Shown here: positions 10,401-17,996 of the stretch, piece after piece | Layout: each line of letters starts with the position of its first letter | How positions within the stretch are numbered: position 1 is the first letter of the stretch | From: Flavobacterium sp. N502540 | Lineage (GTDB): Bacteria > Bacteroidota > Bacteroidia > Flavobacteriales > Flavobacteriaceae | Direction: 5' to 3' | NCBI RefSeq assembly: GCF_025947365.1 | Contig: NZ_CP110012.1 | Location: forward strand, 3,658,001-3,722,000 | DNA length: 64,000 nucleotides | Notes under the pieces: model-generated | The model's database searches: none | Told to the model about the DNA's origin: nothing | The model's input: only the letters and a program-made list of their open reading frames with translations | Program-made: the position numbers and the translations under genes

Positions 10401-10512
10401 TAACCGAAATCGGGAAGGTTTGTGCAAAGCCCTCAAATCCTACTAGAGAGCAGAGCAGCAGCAGGTACAGGTGTAAGTTTTTCAGCATTTTGGGTAATTG
10501 AATTTTATCCAT
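4429..10512 (-). CDS. 2027-residue exported polymorphic toxin: TANFOR-like and FN3 modules, zinc-peptidase motif, TNT-like C-terminal toxin
   Basis: A signal peptide (LHLYLLLLCSLVGFEGFAQ) is followed by a beta-rich module at about 33-180 that resembles the TANFOR region of Bacteroidota surface proteins. A fibronectin-III-like domain follows near 290-380, then a long extracellular linker. A metallopeptidase motif HELGHGVFGLKH lies at residues 884-895, with a Met-turn-like LLMDYG a little later. A hydrophobic helical segment (about 1535-1610) precedes the tip. The last ~175 residues (NGGWPPFDGF, IFDRF, GGGFASPVY, SRALL, GDAIPW, KQIRT) follow the order seen in the tuberculosis necrotizing toxin fold, an NAD+ glycohydrolase. 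It carries no T9SS C-terminal signal. The peptidase may release the tip by self-cleavage, an inference. The C-terminal half is much more AT-rich than the N-terminal half. ATG10512 or the internal Met9 codon may be the start. Confidence 0.72.
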   Translation of the reverse strand: MDKIQLPKMLKNLHLYLLLLCSLVGFEGFAQTFPISVTTQITQPSPIYLSKYADATTINSPIKIQLLLNDLTISNRQVRLKIYFQGNGISFSNNDFVAGAKPLYLEGGFPLQLTNVDLAPYFQYQNLLGLNPNQYAQPLPEGISNFYVEVYDFATGKKLSRKTGTTTVIFQNEPPFLNLPLNNASIMQQNLQNIVFSWTPRSINVSNVEYEFSLVEIWDSYTPVQNAFAYSPPLYTTTTKMTTLQYGMSEPQLIPGKKYAWRIKAKAILGAEEIGVFKNNGYTEIFAFTYEVFCTSPLAIKTESISQDQAKISWSGNIDNFDYQVNYREKNSGSEWYKAVTPRENITLSNLKPNTTYEYTVGSSCDIGKYIKSSIFEFTTIARDEIVFQGCGIKPDPRDLANQTPLPELFSNDVVSAGDFPIVVLKATGSNGNFSGEGYVTLPFLEKFRKLIDAADALGAKDENGASKGNLSENTRIRITFNNIGVNSDFKLISGEIIAAYDPTWSGISDLDGVINDAFGDAGNVVNQDIQFPIKSVVKNPDGSITITGPDDVKVNLPKTVNDIIITDKNGKQYAVPANAPAGNIEKTGQLAPGGIPNSKNTNGMGSGGSVTEISSADVNVIFSKGNGFYAFDNAPAAANGSLGKTYETIPQKSGGTYNVNLKAISNSPNKTDIVTATANFKNGKTKKDLVFKTQNGTAIDSTQIVWKDNVATLTLKKTLDFAKETVIATVKPAASKDPKETVGKYDIAGAIDLWHLTNKKVNVILVSVNNASIPANAKEQLNAIYEPAGITFDVNTINVTLDNSWGESIETSDSDLLNTYTPDQQQITNNLKAKLGSDYKKDTYYVIYTGAPSDKSNILGFMPLKRQYGFIFNKTNTVRTLAHELGHGVFGLKHPFTEYNTTTTTDLLMDYGTGVLLSHNDWQVLHAPGLQLYPFIQGDSDGENVKTYEKIPYTFANLDKDSKDDSKGTVSFITPDGQIVSINHKKLMRYEFIYGSISGNEDSKSYNNKTKTGALKRFEKLEDDGKTIHEYVYDPSKGYVDLQDKKIYKDVTDFSKVDGFIYPLLNSNSNYAIFKLSFPISEHQKITQYNGGTGEITLDVFINKIAPYSSRFLNNLSKEISVSNNSCLWCYDQNTKNMLKEHFGKPEQLWINKIAEMRVVYPGFFDKFSNTYSENSGAGATVYTGPIKTTYKWYENFRVNLNDHTGWRGQANTYNFVYELYNSSDKQKYYEKYFQYFDTSLNEQVKNNNECLKSLFDPNITLKTINEEQVKCLKLATELEYQNLNSERAIALVKTLMQRNLWDEEEEKIIVKIIAYTKFNSNTLIDLLENDKIVFSWPNTRGGSGPATIKREFPLWYIIYLKINDSNLVISGDNRKLLMSVFYQHFLRSEKYTNGINKIIDSYKLKSVKELTEYLKKPEVAVTYDYKNIFVRGYADFASYLSSSTVIGLFYDYNGKSHKFLSIDAKYDEQTKKINVEQVLKEGLFKNESMSTKLYSPFDFMLFKNLSKDNLLTDYTANKDKDGKPVAIPVPAILSLYSSDVGDSQTQADIIQTSFDALTLAIPGGQLTKLGRVLFYADKISSVASMAGTAFREQDPKLANFFNKASLATGIVSIGDLVMPNNMLKISNEFEAINDAKNIGEIVGETQLNYKAIDIKNQSIEFAAETKLLNTNNNIQLLSKPTKELSAIQLEKNLDALKNAKAITTTEIELINNAILILRSEKGVSETRDLLTLLKKSELSSLNKEVEGLSVATKEDFLKDFAKADLATLRKLQDEKLVVYWSKWASKGIKGSEELSTISRIEKLKKGTFEAFESTVGNSTIAQRVKAYELWGDEKWDELYDFFHADPGNEINGGWPPFDGFIKIETVKKDTEILAEGGIFDRFQNPKVDKADGKITEVTELGGGFASPVYKNEYNKIDIQYTYDSRALLEDVQEGMVYIKFKIKDASGIEFSYGDAIPWKNKNGIKQQGLAKQIRTKPKFHESSFKKGITYDIVQRSVFRGGKWVDDIEDLTYKMDKIITKIDCSK

Positions 10513-10547
10513 TTTTTGTCAGGTTAGTAAGTAGGTATTGACTCCTT

Positions 10548-12998
10548 TTATTTTTGAATATGGTTAAGATCGATTTCATCACTGTTTGCATTTTTGAGAG
10601 CCAGATCATGATAAAACGGTATCATTTTGATTTCGATAGCGGCTATTATTTCAGGACCGGGTTTTTTATCTTTTATCGATTTAAAAGCTTCTTCAATTTG
10701 TTCTGCGCTAAAAACTACTGCAGCGGGATTTTGCTGTATTTCGGCAGCCGGCAGTTTAGTCAATGTCGAAATTTCTTTGAGCATCCATCGGTGACGTGTG
10801 AGCTGATCACGATTTTTATTGCTTCTTTCCATTAATTTCTGATAGGATTTGAAAGCTGCTTTATCAGCGTTATTTTCTTCACTCACGCCATGCAGTTTGT
10901 GGCTGTTTACCTTTCCTAAGGCCGAAACGTAAGCATTTTCCAGATTTGAATCTTTGTTCTTCATTTCGATCTCCAATTTTTTGGCGGCTTCAAGAAGGTA
11001 TTCGTTGAATTTTTTTACGCTTTCTGCTTCGATGTTGTAAGCTTCAAGATAATCCAATACTTTCTCTTTAAATTGTTTGTCATCCGGTGTAAGGGAAGCC
11101 AGAGTGAGTAAATGCTCTAAATTGGTGCTTTCTTTTTCCGGTAATGGGTTTAGTGCCAATTGCATTTCTTTTAATTGAGCAGTAATCTGATCACGTGTTC
11201 CTTCTAAAATTTTTCCGTTGAGGTTTATTTTCAGAATAGAAGTAAGGTTCATGTCCTCGTCGGTTCTTGGTTCTCTTTTCGGACGCATTTTGATTTTGTC
11301 GAAAGAATAGGTATAAGACAGGGTAGCGGTCAGATCGTTGTTTTTGCCTGTACCTGTCTTATTGAATAAGGTGATGACACTCATATTGAAATTGTGTTTT
11401 TCAAGATAAATGTAAGATCCGTTCAATCTGAAGTTGAAGATGTCGTTTTGCTTCTGACCATTGTTATAACTAGTATTGTAACTGGTCGAGGCAGTCGCAT
11501 TCAGTTTTTTGTCCAGGAATAATTTGGTGGCTCCGACTGTTGGTCCGATAATAAAATTTGTTCCTCCGTCTGTTTGTCCGTAGGTATTATTTACGGAACC
11601 ATTGAAGCTTAGTTCTTTTTGCGGATAACTTAGCGAATAGGTAAGGGCTGAGTTGTAATAGGTAGAAGCTCCACCTGCAACTGCTTTTCCTTGTTGTTGG
11701 TTTACAGCATCCTGCATCGAGAAATTGGCGCTTATGGCTTTTTTTAGCTGTTTGTCGTTTCTTAATAAATAGTTTACCGTCAGACCTAAATTTTGGTTGA
11801 CTTGTCTAAAGTTCAAAGTGTCTAAATACTCGTAATTTGAAACCTGATTGATGTAGTCAAACTGATTACGGCTGTTGGTGAACGATTGAAAGTTAGAGTA
11901 GTTCAGGTTCAGGCTTAATTTTTGATTGGGTCTCAAATCGACATTAGCAGAGGTTACCAAACGTTTCATCTGGCTTTCTTTCTGCTTTTCTAAATTGTCT
12001 TTTTGAAGTCCTAAGTTTAAGGCAAGTGATACTTTATCTTTATACAGATTTTGGGTCGCATTAACGGTTATGTTTTCTAAATCGTTGTTGAAATAATATC
12101 CTCCAAAAGTTCTGTAGTTAGGGTCAATTCGTTCGTAACCTAATCCTAAAGTACCTTTTCCGGCCGGGTAAGCCAACTGTCCTTTGAAGGCATTATAGCT
12201 GGTTGTTGTGCTGTTTCTACCCAATAGAAGAGAGGAAACTCCTTTTGCTTTTCCACCTGCCACAACTCTTAAATCTTCTGTAATACTGCTGTTGGCATAT
12301 TCGGTCGAGACTTGCAGTTTTTGAAAAAGCTTAAAGTTAGTTTCAAAACTAATGGCAGCATTTTCCTTTGGAGCAACATCCAGTTCAAAGGGTACAGGGT
12401 TGTTTAAAGAATTGATCTGATCTCTTGCTTTGAACAAAGTAAGTCCCAGGTTTATTTTTTCTAAGGAATAAGCGGTTTTAAATCCATATCCGAATCTTTT
12501 GTAGGCTGGCAGGATATCCGGATAGGCAGAATTGTATTCGCTGCTTTTTAGCAGTCGTCCGTACATGGCGCTGATTTTAAATTTTCCTTGTGGGGTTAAA
12601 TCAACTCCAAAACCTGAAAACTGATGACCGCTCAGGGTGTAAGGAGAGAAAGTCATGCTTACGTCTCCAATATGGGCTGTAATCCATTTATAAGACGGAT
12701 GTATACTCAAACGATTCATTAAAACGGGTTTGTCGTACCCGAATTTTTGATTGGTATAGGAAAAGGAAAGCGGTATGTTGTACAGGTTCGCAATGTTGAA
12801 ATTGATGTTTCCGTTCAAAAAGTAACTAAAGGGCTCTCTTGTGGCATTACCGGAATAGAATACCGTATTGGCAGATGCACCACCACTGACATTTATGAGT
12901 TTGGCTTTGCCTAGTTCCTGTACATTAAAGTTTTGTGAAAAAGCAAAGGTACCGGTGAAAAGCAGTAGTGTACTTAAAATTATTCTTCTTAAAATCAT
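10548..12998 (-). CDS. Predicted outer-membrane beta-barrel protein with helical C-terminal domain
   Basis: A signal peptide (MILRRIILSTLLLFTGTFAFSQ) is followed by about 570 residues of regular alternating strands with aromatic ends (for example LNLNYSNFQSFTNSRNQFDY), typical of a large outer-membrane barrel. From about residue 600 the sequence turns helical and charged, so a periplasmic domain is likely. No TonB box or plug domain is visible, so it is not an ordinary TonB-dependent receptor. It lies between the SprB-like adhesin and the big toxin, and the toxin ATG follows its stop by 35 bases. In gliding bacteria SprB needs the adjacent barrel-like SprF to reach the surface, so a comparable export-helper role is a reasonable inference. 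The family is not identified with certainty. Confidence 0.65.
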   Translation of the reverse strand: MILRRIILSTLLLFTGTFAFSQNFNVQELGKAKLINVSGGASANTVFYSGNATREPFSYFLNGNINFNIANLYNIPLSFSYTNQKFGYDKPVLMNRLSIHPSYKWITAHIGDVSMTFSPYTLSGHQFSGFGVDLTPQGKFKISAMYGRLLKSSEYNSAYPDILPAYKRFGYGFKTAYSLEKINLGLTLFKARDQINSLNNPVPFELDVAPKENAAISFETNFKLFQKLQVSTEYANSSITEDLRVVAGGKAKGVSSLLLGRNSTTTSYNAFKGQLAYPAGKGTLGLGYERIDPNYRTFGGYYFNNDLENITVNATQNLYKDKVSLALNLGLQKDNLEKQKESQMKRLVTSANVDLRPNQKLSLNLNYSNFQSFTNSRNQFDYINQVSNYEYLDTLNFRQVNQNLGLTVNYLLRNDKQLKKAISANFSMQDAVNQQQGKAVAGGASTYYNSALTYSLSYPQKELSFNGSVNNTYGQTDGGTNFIIGPTVGATKLFLDKKLNATASTSYNTSYNNGQKQNDIFNFRLNGSYIYLEKHNFNMSVITLFNKTGTGKNNDLTATLSYTYSFDKIKMRPKREPRTDEDMNLTSILKINLNGKILEGTRDQITAQLKEMQLALNPLPEKESTNLEHLLTLASLTPDDKQFKEKVLDYLEAYNIEAESVKKFNEYLLEAAKKLEIEMKNKDSNLENAYVSALGKVNSHKLHGVSEENNADKAAFKSYQKLMERSNKNRDQLTRHRWMLKEISTLTKLPAAEIQQNPAAVVFSAEQIEEAFKSIKDKKPGPEIIAAIEIKMIPFYHDLALKNANSDEIDLNHIQK

Positions 12999-13011
12999 TC
13001 TTTATGGGTAA

Positions 13012-13041
13012 TGGAAACCAAGATTGTTTTCTTGATTTCCA
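13012..13041 (-). other. Hairpin between the adhesin and barrel genes
   Basis: An imperfect stem (13012-13023 with 13030-13041, one C/A mismatch) with a six-base loop sits in the 89-base gap between the adhesin stop and the barrel start. No T-run follows on the minus strand, so it is not a standard terminator. It may stabilise or punctuate the polycistronic mRNA. Confidence 0.3.
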
Positions 13042-13087
13042 CTAGTATTTGAAATTTATAATTTTTGCTTGCTGGATAAACTAAAGT

Positions 13088-16000
13088 TTACTGAATAATG
13101 ATTTTTCTCAATTTACTTCCTTGCTGCGATTCGAATAACACGAAATATATTCCGGAAGGAAGACCTGTTAAACTAAAGTTGAACAGATAGTTGTCTTTGC
13201 CCTCCTGTGTTTTTGAATCTATCAGTAAGTTGTTGTTCAAATTATAAACCTTAACATGTGCAGGCATCACTTTATCCAGTAGTACATCTACAGTAAAAGC
13301 TCCTTTTGACGGATTTGGGTAGATTTTCAGATCAAATTTTTTGAAATTCTGATCGTCCGGATTATTTTCTTCATATTCACCTTCAGTCACTAAGATTTGC
13401 TTGGTTTGAAAAGCAGTACAGTTTCCTTTTTTGGTGTTTAGTGTGATGTCATATTCACCAGCCTGACTAAAACTGATTTCGGCAAAATCTTTGTTTTTCG
13501 ATATTACAGTTGCACCGGCAGGAATTATCCATTCGATTTCATCGGCATCCGGATTACTGATGTCAACGATGATGAACTTCTCGTTTTTGAATACCTGACT
13601 CGAAACGGCAAATTCGGCACTAATCGCGGTGTTCTGACTTGAAATTTTGATGGTATCAGTAGCCTCACAACCCAATTTGTTAGTGACAACAACGGTATAA
13701 TTTGCAGGTTCAGAAACGGTAACCATTGCTTTATTGCTCTTGAAACCTTTATCAGAGGTCCAGGAATACGTTGCTTTATCGTCATTAATTGTGGCATTAA
13801 TGGTTAAAGTCTGATCAAAACATAAAGTCACATCTTCTCCGATATTAATAACATCTTTCGGTGGATTAATAATGGTATAGGTATGATTGATGATACAGCC
13901 TTTACTGTCGGTAACTGCAACGGTATATTCTCCTGCCGAGGCATTGCTTAGTATATTTGATGTTTCTCCCGTATTCCAAAAATAGGTGTAAGGGGCAATA
14001 CCGTTTATAGGAGTTACAGTAATTGTAGCATCAGAACCGGCGTAACAAGTTGGTATTTTAATTATTTCGGATGCTTCCAGATGTGGTGGAGCAACGAGTG
14101 TAATTGTTTTCGTGATGGTACAGCCATTAGTATCCGTTACCAATAAAGAATAATTTCCTGGAGGAACATCTACCAGATTAGCAGTTCTGGCACCTGTATT
14201 CCACAAGTAAGAGTAGGGAGCAGTACCTTGCAATGCGGCGGAGGTAATTGTCCAATCGTTTCCATCACCACAACGGGTATATTCAGAGGAAAGGGAATTG
14301 TCAAGCGGGGTAGGCTCCGTGATTGTAATCGTTTCGCTTTTTATCGATTTTCCAAAAGAATCTGTTGCAATAACATAATAAGTTCCGGCTTTAGCATTCA
14401 TTAAAGTCTCATTTTCGCTAATGATCAGGGCAGGATTAGTTACATCATACCATTTGTAATAATAACCCGGAAGTCCTCCTGAAGTAATTGCTTTCACACT
14501 GGCTGTTGCATCTCCGTAACATTTTACAATGTTAATCTGAGTTAATTTAATAAAGAGAGGATCTACTTTATCTAAGTCTCTTTTATCAATTTTACAACCA
14601 TTTGCATCAATAATCGTAATAAAATATTGTCCTACATAGATATTATTAATACTATTGGATTCTTTGTCGTTATCAATAAAAATGGAGTTACCATCTTTAT
14701 CGAACCATTCAAAATTGTAATTTGGAGTACCTCCAACAACAGTAACTTTAATACTTGCATCATCTTGCCCTAAAGCAGATGGGGGTGTTTTTAACACTTG
14801 TATTCCCATTGCCTGAGGTTCTGTAATTGTTATTTCCTGATAATCTGTACATAGATTAGCATCTGTTACAGTAACATTGTAGGTTGATGCGAAAAGATCC
14901 TTAATTGTATTTTGGTCTGCATTTTTTCCAGTACTCCAAACAATTTTATATGGGGCAGTACCTCCGGTAACATTGATTGTAATTTCGGCATCGTTACCAC
15001 CATTACAAGAAACATTTTTTTGAGTATAATTAATTTTTAAAAGTTTTGGCTCGATCACAGCTACAGGATTTGAAGTGTAGCTGTTACCAAATCCGTCTGA
15101 AACTTCTAAAATATAATCTCCGGCACGTAATGTCTCGGAAGGATTTGTTGTAGAAGCTACTATATTTGGAGTTAATTTATTGTACCATTTATAAAGATAT
15201 CTTTTATCTGCGTCAGGAACACCAATAGGAGCTCCTCCCGAGATGGTAGCTTTTAGTATGGCTTGTTTATTAGTAAAACACTTTATAGACTGGGTTTCTG
15301 TAATGGAAGTGATTAAAAGTTCATCCGGTTGATTAATGATGTAAGATGCCTCTGTTGTACATTTATTTTTATCTGTAACTATAATGCTATACGTACCTAA
15401 ACCAATGCCATCTAATAGACGGTTTGTTTTACCTGTCATTATTATTTTAGCAGTTCCGGTTCCTTGATACCATTGGTAAGTATATGGAAATGTTCCGTCT
15501 GCTGCCGAAACATCGATATGGCCATTTTTTAACAGATAGCCGCTTGCATCAGCTTTTTCAAAAGAAGCTATGGTTAATGGCTTTAGAGGCTCGGTGATTG
15601 TAACAATTACAGGCGCTGTTGAATAAGAACAACCATTATCGTCTATAATTGTGAAAGAATAGTCTCCGACAGGAATCCCTGCACGGTCTTTTGTAGTAAC
15701 ACCATCATTCCATAAAACATGATAATCTCCGGTTCCTCCCTGAATATTTAAGGTAATGGTTGCATCGCTGCCGCTAAAGCAATTTACGTTTGTTTGAGTA
15801 AAAGTGCAGGTTATAGCAGGTCTTTCCGTTAATTCTGCAATAATAAGCTCTCTTGAAATATTTACATTATCAGTTACTATTACTTTGTAAAAACCGGCGT
15901 ATAAGTTCTCGATTTTGTTCGTTGTTGTTTCAGTTAGCAAAGTATATTGATCTGCTGCTTTTCGTTTGTAATACCATTTGTAATTGTATTGGTTTAAGTT

Positions 16001-17974
16001 GTCTGGAGTTCCACCACTTGCAATGACTTGTATACTACCAGTGTTTGCTCCATTACAAGTTACGTCGATTTTATTTACGAAGGCTACAGCCAATGCTTTA
16101 AGCGTAACAGTTTCGGGGCCAGAAGTACAGTTGTTACTGTCTTTTGCGATTATTTCGTAAATTCCATCTCCCAGGCCTTTGATTGTATTTGTTGTATAGA
16201 TAATACCCGTACTAATACCATTTTTCTTTAAGGAATAAGTATACGTTTTTGTTCCTCCATCTGCATTCACAATTATTTCGCCATCATTTGCAGTATTTAT
16301 GGTAGGTTGTGTTTTAGTGGTATTTGTTATAGTAACAGCTGCATTTTGGGTGATTTCAATATTAATGGGACTATTATAAGTACAGTTATTGCGGTCCGTA
16401 ACGATATAAGAGTAGATTCCTGCTGTTAATTTTACGGGATCTATTATTTTGGCAGAATTATTAACATCTTTAAAAATAGTTGTGTAAGGGGCTGTTCCTC
16501 CTTTTATATCTAACGTAATTGTCCCGTCATTGCCACCATTACAAATTACATTGGTAGAAGTATGGGTTGCTGTAAGAACATCTTGTGGCTCCGAAAGATT
16601 AAAGTCTTTATAAATTTCCATTTTATCGTCTTTAAGCCCAACTCTGTAGGTACCTGTAACAAGATTTGCTATAGCAGCAGTAGTTTGTCCGGAAATTTCG
16701 GTTTCAATGCCATTTTCTATTTTAAACCAACGATAAAAATAAGTGCCTGTACCTCCGCTTGCCTCTATAGTGATACTACCGGTTGATTCATTTTTACATT
16801 TAATGTGTATTTGAGTAAGTGGGGTTATAGTCAGAGCTTTTAGTTCGATTATATTGGTAGTGGCATCACAACCATTTTTATCTGTTACTTTAATCTGGTA
16901 GCTGCCATTTCCTAAATCGGTACGGGCATTGGTGTTGGCAGCAAAAGGCTGACCATTTTTAGTCCATGAATACGTATAGTTACCAGCGCCACCAATTACA
17001 GAGATTGCTATTGTTCCGTCATTAACAGAGGGAGAGGAGGGCTGTATTTTTGTATCAAGTTTGACTTGCAATAAAGGAGGTGATGGTTTAATCTCTGTTA
17101 CTACATTATTATTAAATTTACAAGAGTTAGCATCTGTTACAGTATACCAATAGCTGCCTGCTTTTAAACCGGTTCTGTTTGTACTAGTGCTGCCGTCATT
17201 CCATAACACGGATAGTGGAGCAATTCCACCCTTTAAGCTTATTTGAATTTCACCATCATCTATTCCAAAACAACTAACATCTTTTTTAGATAGTATTGTT
17301 GATTCTATTTGAGGATTCGCTTCTAGTTTAACTACAAATCCAACCGAAGTGGCTCCTTTGCTATCCGTAGCAAAAACTTTATAATAGCCTGCATTTTGCC
17401 CTGTAATTGTAGGGGTGGTATTTGGGCCCGAAATTGGATTTGAACCAATAATAGTCCCAAATTCGTCGCAGTTGTACCAGGTGTAAGTGTAAGCTCTGGT
17501 TATCGGCGTTGGGCTGTAAGGAAATCCTCCTTCGCCAATAGCTGTTACACTGCCCTTTTCTCCGGGACATTTTATATTAGTTGGTTTTGGGGCACTGACT
17601 TTTACTTCTTCAGGTTCATATATTGTAAAATCATGACCATTACTTTGGCATGTTCTGTTTTTGTCCTTTGCATAGATAGTATATTTTCCAGCTGGAATTG
17701 AATTCCAATCAAGAGATGTAATTTTTTGTCCATTTTTAAACCAAATATATTCGTAGTCGCCTGTACCTCCCTCAAATTTAATAGAGAGTGAGCCATCGGC
17801 TTTGCCATTTTCAGTTGCATTTGTATAACTAGGGGTACCTAAAATTGTAATTGGTTTAGGTGTTGTAATAGTAATGGTTCTGGCTCCGTTAACTGCCTTT
17901 TGAGGATCCGCAGTTGTTTGAGAATAGCCCAACAAACTCATAAGAAGAAGCAGTAGTAAGTAGATTTTTTTCAT
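13088..17974 (-). CDS. SprB-repeat surface adhesin with T9SS type A C-terminal signal
   Basis: The start is set at ATG17974, which gives a proper signal peptide (MKKIYLLLLLLMSLLGYSQ); the longer frame to 18025 would run into the upstream gene and lacks an ATG. More than a dozen SprB-like modules follow. Each has a pattern like NVSCNGGNDAEITINVTGG, then APYKIVWS.G, then G.Y.VTVTDANLC. They alternate with related modules of the type TPPSALGQDDASIKVTVVGG. After a PKD-like stretch, the last ~85 residues are a T9SS sorting domain (LKIYPNPSKGAFTVDV, ending GIYFVLF and KLRKIIIQ). The protein should be exported by the T9SS and anchored or released at the cell surface, in the style of SprB, the mobile gliding adhesin. 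It sits fifth from the locus start in a co-directional series. Confidence 0.85.
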   Translation of the reverse strand: MKKIYLLLLLLMSLLGYSQTTADPQKAVNGARTITITTPKPITILGTPSYTNATENGKADGSLSIKFEGGTGDYEYIWFKNGQKITSLDWNSIPAGKYTIYAKDKNRTCQSNGHDFTIYEPEEVKVSAPKPTNIKCPGEKGSVTAIGEGGFPYSPTPITRAYTYTWYNCDEFGTIIGSNPISGPNTTPTITGQNAGYYKVFATDSKGATSVGFVVKLEANPQIESTILSKKDVSCFGIDDGEIQISLKGGIAPLSVLWNDGSTSTNRTGLKAGSYWYTVTDANSCKFNNNVVTEIKPSPPLLQVKLDTKIQPSSPSVNDGTIAISVIGGAGNYTYSWTKNGQPFAANTNARTDLGNGSYQIKVTDKNGCDATTNIIELKALTITPLTQIHIKCKNESTGSITIEASGGTGTYFYRWFKIENGIETEISGQTTAAIANLVTGTYRVGLKDDKMEIYKDFNLSEPQDVLTATHTSTNVICNGGNDGTITLDIKGGTAPYTTIFKDVNNSAKIIDPVKLTAGIYSYIVTDRNNCTYNSPINIEITQNAAVTITNTTKTQPTINTANDGEIIVNADGGTKTYTYSLKKNGISTGIIYTTNTIKGLGDGIYEIIAKDSNNCTSGPETVTLKALAVAFVNKIDVTCNGANTGSIQVIASGGTPDNLNQYNYKWYYKRKAADQYTLLTETTTNKIENLYAGFYKVIVTDNVNISRELIIAELTERPAITCTFTQTNVNCFSGSDATITLNIQGGTGDYHVLWNDGVTTKDRAGIPVGDYSFTIIDDNGCSYSTAPVIVTITEPLKPLTIASFEKADASGYLLKNGHIDVSAADGTFPYTYQWYQGTGTAKIIMTGKTNRLLDGIGLGTYSIIVTDKNKCTTEASYIINQPDELLITSITETQSIKCFTNKQAILKATISGGAPIGVPDADKRYLYKWYNKLTPNIVASTTNPSETLRAGDYILEVSDGFGNSYTSNPVAVIEPKLLKINYTQKNVSCNGGNDAEITINVTGGTAPYKIVWSTGKNADQNTIKDLFASTYNVTVTDANLCTDYQEITITEPQAMGIQVLKTPPSALGQDDASIKVTVVGGTPNYNFEWFDKDGNSIFIDNDKESNSINNIYVGQYFITIIDANGCKIDKRDLDKVDPLFIKLTQINIVKCYGDATASVKAITSGGLPGYYYKWYDVTNPALIISENETLMNAKAGTYYVIATDSFGKSIKSETITITEPTPLDNSLSSEYTRCGDGNDWTITSAALQGTAPYSYLWNTGARTANLVDVPPGNYSLLVTDTNGCTITKTITLVAPPHLEASEIIKIPTCYAGSDATITVTPINGIAPYTYFWNTGETSNILSNASAGEYTVAVTDSKGCIINHTYTIINPPKDVINIGEDVTLCFDQTLTINATINDDKATYSWTSDKGFKSNKAMVTVSEPANYTVVVTNKLGCEATDTIKISSQNTAISAEFAVSSQVFKNEKFIIVDISNPDADEIEWIIPAGATVISKNKDFAEISFSQAGEYDITLNTKKGNCTAFQTKQILVTEGEYEENNPDDQNFKKFDLKIYPNPSKGAFTVDVLLDKVMPAHVKVYNLNNNLLIDSKTQEGKDNYLFNFSLTGLPSGIYFVLFESQQGSKLRKIIIQ

Positions 17975-17996
17975 AATTATAGGGTTGTTCGGGAAT

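Noticed and set aside
13525..17820. Several 60-90 codon frames on either strand inside the SprB-repeat gene
   Set aside because: They are shadows produced by the low-complexity, repeated coding sequence and lack starts or ribosome sites.
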